DNA from: an uncultured Porphyromonadaceae bacterium
Lineage (GTDB): Bacteria; Bacteroidota; Bacteroidia; Bacteroidales; Muribaculaceae
DNA length: 28,883 bases
Assembly (NCBI GenBank): GCA_902462525.1
Contig: CABQCA010000014.1
Span: 1 to 28,883 of the forward strand
Reading direction: 5' to 3'
Shown here: positions 25,101-28,883 of the stretch, piece after piece
Layout: each line of letters starts with the position of its first letter
How positions within the stretch are numbered: the first letter of the stretch is position 1
Translations under genes and position numbers: made by a program
Notes under the pieces: generated by a model
The model's input: only the letters and a program-made list of their open reading frames with translations
What the model was told of the DNA's origin: nothing
The model's database searches: none

Positions 25101-28100
25101 ACATTGCTTGCCGTTTTGGGAGTGAATTTGAAAGTGAGGTCGCGGCCGCGTACAGCGCTGGTCACCACTCCCGAGAGATTTGCCTGATTCTCGAGACCAT
25201 CGGGGAATGTGAAGTTGTAGACCGGTGTGGCGTTGTTAAGAGCCGGAAGCGCGGCTATCACATTGTCGTTGGCACCATTGACCAGTTTCCAGGTCTTTTT
25301 GTCGATGGAAGTGACAAGGCGGATAAGGTTGCCTTCGCGCACGGTAGCGTCCTTGACACAGCAGTTGACATTCATCTTTAAGCCTGTGGCAGGTTCGGCC
25401 GACCAGTTGCTTATTTCCGAAATGAATTCCTTGATACGGCCGTCGGCAGTAGTCAGTACTGCAGCCCAGAATGCTTTGGAGGGAGCATCGAAAGCATTCA
25501 CGCGAATCGAGAAGGGCACACCGGGCATCACATTGACCATGTCGGAGAAAAGGCCGACACTGCCGGTAGCATCTGTAATCACCCATGGCGAAGCCAGTTC
25601 GCTGACAGCGGCAGGCTGCACAAGGTCGAAGTGTATGATGGTTCCGGCTGTCAGTGTTGTAGAGTAATTGCCCTCGGCATCGGGCTTGAGAAGGGTGGAA
25701 TTGGCATAGACGTCCATGCGGTTGTCGTCGTCGGCAATATGTTCGGCCCGGAAGGTAATCTTCGTACCGGAAGCGTAGCGGCCGGGGTCGGTGTCGCAGG
25801 TGAATTTCACATCTTTGTCTTCCATCACGGCGAAGGCGCAGTCGGTGGCCGCGGGGAAAGGCTGATTGTCCTGGGCCGGAGAAGTGAATGTCACATTGGC
25901 ATCGATGTCGGGCTGGTTCCAGTATTGGTTCTGCCTGTAAGTATCGGCTGCGCTCGGATTGACGCAATGCACCGTCCGGTTCTTAGGTGTTCCGTAGAAC
26001 ACGCACCAGTTCACGAAGGCCGGTGCGGGATTCAGCACCCATATATCCTTGAGAGCCGAGGAACCGTTGAACACGTTATATTCATAAGTTTTTACAGCGG
26101 CTGGAATCACAATGCTTGTTATGCCGCACAGACGGAAACAGCCGTTGTTGAGACGGTTCACACTCGGTGGAAGTATGACTTCCTTGAGCGACCATAGATT
26201 TCGGAAAGCATCGCGCGGCACGGCATTTGCCTGGTTTGTGCCGCTGGCGGCAATTCTTACACCCGAAAGGTCGAGACGGGTGAGCTTCATGCTGCTCTTG
26301 ATGAAGGCGAAGTCGTTTGCATCGATTGTGCCGAAAAGAGTGAGATCCTTGATGGTGCCGGCATCGGCACCCTGGACAAGTGTGCTGAGTGTGCCGGGCT
26401 GACCCACCCACAGGCTGCGTTTTTCACGTACTTCGGAAGCGGGCTGCACGTACACGGCAATCTCCATGTCGTCGAGCACATTGCTGATGGTGTAGGTGTA
26501 GTCGGCACCGGCTGTGAGCAGGTATCCGTTGCCTTTTACGGTCACGACATCGCTCTCAGGACGTTCGGGAACGACACGGAATGTATAGTTCCAGCCCTTG
26601 ATAACTTTGTCGGCACCAGTGAATGTCGCACCGGATACTGCAGCAGGAGCTTTTACAGTAAAATATTGGGGCACAGCACCTTTGGCCGGAATTTCGTTTA
26701 CCGTTACAAGCTCGCCGGCCATCGGGAGCCATGTCTGGCCGTTGTCGGCGCTGGTGGCCATGCGTATCATGTCGCCATCGGCAACGGCAGTTCCTTCGGG
26801 CAGGGCACATGAGTAGGCCACGGTAGCGGAGGGATAAATGGCCATACCGCTGAGGGTCATACCGTCGATTTTGCTCAGAGTGCACTTGAAAGCACCCGCA
26901 GCATCGAAAAGTGCCACGGCGAATTTGCCGGAGAACTTGTCGTAGCTGAGGTTTTTGATGTTGCCCACACGCACTGTAAATTTCTTGCCGGCCGTAAGAT
27001 CGCCTTCAAGGTCGGAACTCATGCCCGGCTGCCGGCCGTCGGCTGTGATGTGGAGCGGCGACCAGGCGGCGTTGGTGCCGTTGCCGGGCTTGATATTGTA
27101 AATAATGGTAGTGAGATTGTTGAAGCTGTGCGACTGGCTGACGGTAGGATTGAGAGCCGTGCTCGCATACCAGCCGCCGTTGTTGTTGCCGTCGGCGCCT
27201 CCCCAGCCCCAGTTGACGTGGATCATTGAAGTAAGGGGATCATAGCCGTCGACAACGAAAGCATGGCCGGCAGTAACGTCCTGTCCGCAGTAGAGCACAG
27301 GACGGCCTGCGCGGATTTCCTTCTCGACCATACCGTCGAACTCTGCCTGAGTGGCGGCTTCCGAACGTTTCTTATAGGAAACGCCGGGATCGTAGCCGAA
27401 ATAATTGACCATGGCTGCGGGCACTTTTACCTCGTAAGCGCTCGAACCGGAATAGCCGAACTGAGTGTCGATACTTGCCGCAGCATGATAGATGAGTGTC
27501 GAGACAGCCTCGGCTTCGGACTCTGAATAGCCGTAGCGGTAGTTGTCCATGCGCATATTGGCCCAGTCGTATTCAACGTCGAAGCTGACGCCGTTGTAAC
27601 TTCCCGTACCGCGTTCGGGATACTGGTGGTATTTCATTATCATGGCCATCGCCGTGCCGACACAGCCGGTGAGTGCTTTGCCCGGAATCTTATTGTTGAA
27701 CGGAGCTTCCTGACGCCACTGGGGAGTTTCGAGGAGGATTCTCTGATTGCTTTGCGCAGCCCGACGCACCATCTTGCGGCGATCAGCCATCGCCACCGGT
27801 TTCTGAAGCCCCGGCGCGGCTTTGATTTCACTTTCAAGGCCGTGCATCATCCAGTTCATGGCCGGAGGCATGGCGCCGGTGCTGTAATGCCCTTCGAGCG
27901 AATACCCCAGCACCGCGGCAGCGCAGTCATCGGCCGAGATTATGATGTAGCCCGGTCCCTCATGAGCGTTGAACACATAGTAGACTGGCTTCGACGGCGT
28001 CCCGCAGGTATATGCGAGATCAAGTGCTTCCGAGGAAGCGAGCCGTTCCAGACCGCTTGCGCTGAAGAAATCAGCAGCCAGTTGTTTGGCATTGTCGACC

Positions 28101-28180
28101 GGTACAACGGCGGCATCAGCCATTGCAGCGGCGCAGACAAAAACGGAGAAAATTAGTTTTTTAGGGTAATGGATCATCAT
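22160..28180 (-). CDS. Giant secreted C10-family cysteine protease with BspA-type LRRs and T9SS sorting domain
   Basis: A 2006-residue predicted surface or secreted protein. A signal peptide (about 1-23) is followed by a propeptide like that of streptopain and interpain (about 27-145, with YYVFNAHEGPGYIIISADD). The C10 catalytic domain (about 150-365) has Cys173 in ALTGCVGTAMAMIMKYHQYP, His306 in AGHAFVVDGYD and HVNWGWGG with Trp324. Beta-rich modules then alternate with three leucine-rich blocks of the BspA (LRR_5) type near 608-745, 1100-1235 and 1532-1700 (for example LTNVVVPECVNVVGAGAFDG). An Arg-rich insertion (PARIRRAPRAGEDG) follows the last block. The end (about 1950-2006) is a type A T9SS sorting domain with VEVFNIAGMLVKTLQL and LAPGVYIVRGQKVVL. 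Most C10 proteases are much shorter. Start 28180 or the adjacent ATG at 28177 are equally possible. Substrate unknown; host or dietary protein is an inference. Confidence 0.93.
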   Translation of the reverse strand: MMIHYPKKLIFSVFVCAAAMADAAVVPVDNAKQLAADFFSASGLERLASSEALDLAYTCGTPSKPVYYVFNAHEGPGYIIISADDCAAAVLGYSLEGHYSTGAMPPAMNWMMHGLESEIKAAPGLQKPVAMADRRKMVRRAAQSNQRILLETPQWRQEAPFNNKIPGKALTGCVGTAMAMIMKYHQYPERGTGSYNGVSFDVEYDWANMRMDNYRYGYSESEAEAVSTLIYHAAASIDTQFGYSGSSAYEVKVPAAMVNYFGYDPGVSYKKRSEAATQAEFDGMVEKEIRAGRPVLYCGQDVTAGHAFVVDGYDPLTSMIHVNWGWGGADGNNNGGWYASTALNPTVSQSHSFNNLTTIIYNIKPGNGTNAAWSPLHITADGRQPGMSSDLEGDLTAGKKFTVRVGNIKNLSYDKFSGKFAVALFDAAGAFKCTLSKIDGMTLSGMAIYPSATVAYSCALPEGTAVADGDMIRMATSADNGQTWLPMAGELVTVNEIPAKGAVPQYFTVKAPAAVSGATFTGADKVIKGWNYTFRVVPERPESDVVTVKGNGYLLTAGADYTYTISNVLDDMEIAVYVQPASEVREKRSLWVGQPGTLSTLVQGADAGTIKDLTLFGTIDANDFAFIKSSMKLTRLDLSGVRIAASGTNQANAVPRDAFRNLWSLKEVILPPSVNRLNNGCFRLCGITSIVIPAAVKTYEYNVFNGSSALKDIWVLNPAPAFVNWCVFYGTPKNRTVHCVNPSAADTYRQNQYWNQPDIDANVTFTSPAQDNQPFPAATDCAFAVMEDKDVKFTCDTDPGRYASGTKITFRAEHIADDDNRMDVYANSTLLKPDAEGNYSTTLTAGTIIHFDLVQPAAVSELASPWVITDATGSVGLFSDMVNVMPGVPFSIRVNAFDAPSKAFWAAVLTTADGRIKEFISEISNWSAEPATGLKMNVNCCVKDATVREGNLIRLVTSIDKKTWKLVNGANDNVIAALPALNNATPVYNFTFPDGLENQANLSGVVTSAVRGRDLTFKFTPKTASNVITKLVNGAPVAKEAKSVTYSFIAKENLDFDIRVISPDQMEAVVFDLQPGERLWDPDNATLKSERVAALRPKVVVKGTIDYTDLGLFKHPTAWSTVVSLDLSGATIAADRSNASSYPANQFPAESFCPEASAKTAVIKLKELKFPATVTSIGASALLGCSNIKELELPANLDNFVGTGWWNYSGGLKTNCFSGCTSLTTLYVPCVPKNGSMVHHIDTKHGANQSPDCNTLGLADCKKVTVVVNPDYLTAYTTRHDGVDSDDWRNLWVYNGFNIVGEYPVYGVNYPTDRCFISDKSYNNLSKVVSFLGDNIPQESVDFSGKIFIGVKSTVTTNRPEEVDVFDASRQVKVYDNGKLLDNDKIAEDGSLSVTFYNPNKHADKSGDHNIDVVYLYDVTFSCASDNLKIAPEVRNNESLGDAATDFEYLNYYNAAAPVLQSVREDSQVRFKVEVNGADVAQVRPVVKVGENVLPVDDEGYYTVEVTDADVTVNVYTVPVNGATLSPAEVAVINAEEAVDVTSIALSGDVAPEDVKDLVDKLPALEELDLSELSQALPEGAMEGKETLVSVVLPSASAIEANTFKGCTNLTNVVVPECVNVVGAGAFDGCSSLKNLSLSGITGVGANAFSGCDRMTSIIFTAARPDAQPARIRRAPRAGEDGYDANAFAGLNPNCVVYLDEGVAKPEASDVIFVQVRQDAEAESGRVYEALNSIVINPGYDFQAVNTFNITEGNTIAMEMQLETSTTGNSGWKSLVLPFVPSKVTDGAGNELSHFVHSDVDKKNGFYMTAALDNDGDIVLVRKISANTPYLASLYEADGPGTVRFVAGECVVPRTPEEMSVEGYDYNLCATFSAREINAAGTYVLREDGSAFEAVTPVDANEEASGSVVPVKPFSVYAVSGAEVPDFPIDVDIMVYTGITAPEDVPGFMITRENGALVISSDCDTSVEVFNIAGMLVKTLQLAKGRNVIDSLAPGVYIVRGQKVVL

Positions 28181-28321
28181 AACTCTTGAATTAATTTTCG
28201 CTGTTGATTTGTTAAATAAAATGTATAATTGATGGATTTTTGAAATTTTCCAGCGGCTGTAAAGAATGATTTTTTATCTCAGAAATATACTTGTTTCAAA
28301 CGATTGGATTATTTTTGGGCG

Positions 28322-28352
28322 CAAAGGTAGTGCAAAGTCCGAAATCCACAAA
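28322..28352 (-). promoter_or_regulatory. Promoter of the C10 protease gene
   Basis: On the minus strand TTTG (28352-28349), a 19-base spacer and TACCTTTG (28329-28322) followed by CG match the consensus exactly. The transcript would carry an unusually long AT-rich leader of about 135 bases before the start at 28180; no riboswitch fold was recognised in it. Confidence 0.7.
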
Positions 28353-28388
28353 TTTTTATACAATTATTTTTTATGAAAGCGTAAAATT

Positions 28389-28433
28389 CCTTTTTTCAGT
28401 CTGGTTATGCTGATTTTTCAAGGCTAAAAAAGG
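28389..28433 (-). terminator. Possible terminator of the zinc-ribbon gene
   Basis: CCTTTTTT (28389-28396) pairs with AAAAAAGG (28426-28433) a few bases past the gene's stop, enclosing a partly pairing loop. The stem is AT-rich, so strength is doubtful. Confidence 0.3.
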
Positions 28434-28435
28434 AC

Positions 28436-28882
28436 TCAGTCTTTGATGTAACGCGACACAAACCATCGCAGCCAGGTCGGAAGCACGCTTAATATTTCTT
28501 TCTTCAGGTCAGGAATTCTTGTAGCTTTGCCAGCCTCAAGACCCTGGCGGTATTTCTCCATTCCGGTAAGGCGTGAAGTTTCCTCGAGCTGCTCTACACG
28601 CTGTCGCCACAGATATTCCGTTTCTTCCAGCTTCTCCGCCCGTCCTTCGCTGTAGCCTTTGGCTTTACCATTAAGATACGCCGAATTTACCGTTTCCTCA
28701 CCGACAGAGCTTCCTTTTTCGGCAATCTCGGCAGCGACGGAACGCATGTCAAGCAGCGAACGATCGACAAGAAAGTAGTGTCCGCACTTGCCGCAACGCA
28801 CCGCACGACGGTCTCCGCGGATATCGTCGCTCCGCTTTTCCGCACCGCAGAAAGGACACACGATGGTATCGTAGCGGAGCAC
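28436..28882 (-). CDS. Zinc-ribbon protein of unknown function, 5' end uncertain
   Basis: At least 148 residues. The first possible start is a GTG one base from the window edge, and the frame may continue beyond it. Near the N terminus two Cys pairs, CPFCG and CGKCG about 22 residues apart, form a zinc ribbon. The middle (about 60-125) is highly charged and helical, with KAKGYSEGRAEKLEETEYLW resembling a coiled coil, and the end LPTWLRWFVSRYIKD is an amphipathic helix. I do not recognise the family. It is upstream of and co-directional with the C10 protease gene, which has its own promoter. Confidence 0.65.
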   Translation of the reverse strand: MLRYDTIVCPFCGAEKRSDDIRGDRRAVRCGKCGHYFLVDRSLLDMRSVAAEIAEKGSSVGEETVNSAYLNGKAKGYSEGRAEKLEETEYLWRQRVEQLEETSRLTGMEKYRQGLEAGKATRIPDLKKEILSVLPTWLRWFVSRYIKD

Positions 28883-28883
28883 C

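Overview
The window looks like a chromosomal segment of a gut-type Bacteroidales, most likely Muribaculaceae or a close relative (inference from gene families and codon style; no marker was searched). Support comes from promoters of the Bacteroidota form TAnnTTTGC, a SprE/PorW-type lipoprotein of the type IX secretion system (T9SS), a C10 protease ending in a T9SS sorting domain, BspA-like leucine-rich repeats, and a secreted GH29 glycosidase. Most genes are GC-rich; one large gene (10135-12801) is visibly more AT-rich.

Layout. (1) 1-925: the 3' end of an AraC-family regulator, then a gene-poor stretch holding a 41-codon remnant of a T9SS cargo tail on the minus strand, its terminator, and an 18-bp inverted repeat. 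(2) 926-8235, plus strand: a tight three-gene operon of a bifunctional (p)ppGpp synthetase/hydrolase, a PgpH-type c-di-AMP phosphodiesterase, and a PorW/SprE-like TPR lipoprotein. (3) 8320-10002, minus: a YycJ-type metallo-beta-lactamase-fold hydrolase and an RsmI-like methyltransferase. (4) 10135-12801, minus: an unusual cytoplasmic mosaic of WG repeats, leucine-rich repeats and a predicted seven-unit RCC1-like propeller. (5) 12917-15885, minus: an MscS-family channel, then fabF and acpP with a two-tier hairpin between them. (6) 16189-20174, plus: pnp and a POT-family peptide transporter. (7) 20305-22077, plus: a secreted GH29 enzyme. (8) 22160-28180, minus: a 2006-residue secreted C10 protease with three leucine-rich blocks. 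(9) 28436-28882, minus: a zinc-ribbon protein reaching the window edge.

How the parts fit. The stringent-response enzyme and the c-di-AMP hydrolase share a transcript, so two nucleotide second messengers may be co-controlled, together with a T9SS component. The C10 protease is a plausible T9SS client. acpP/fabF (fatty acid synthesis), pnp (RNA decay) and the peptide transporter are housekeeping. No CRISPR array, tRNA, rRNA, prophage or intact insertion sequence was seen. The least ordinary items are the WG/LRR/RCC1 mosaic protein, a pair of 8-bp-period repeats placed directly after two stop codons, the cargo-tail remnant with its inverted repeat, and a probable leaderless promoter for the MscS gene.
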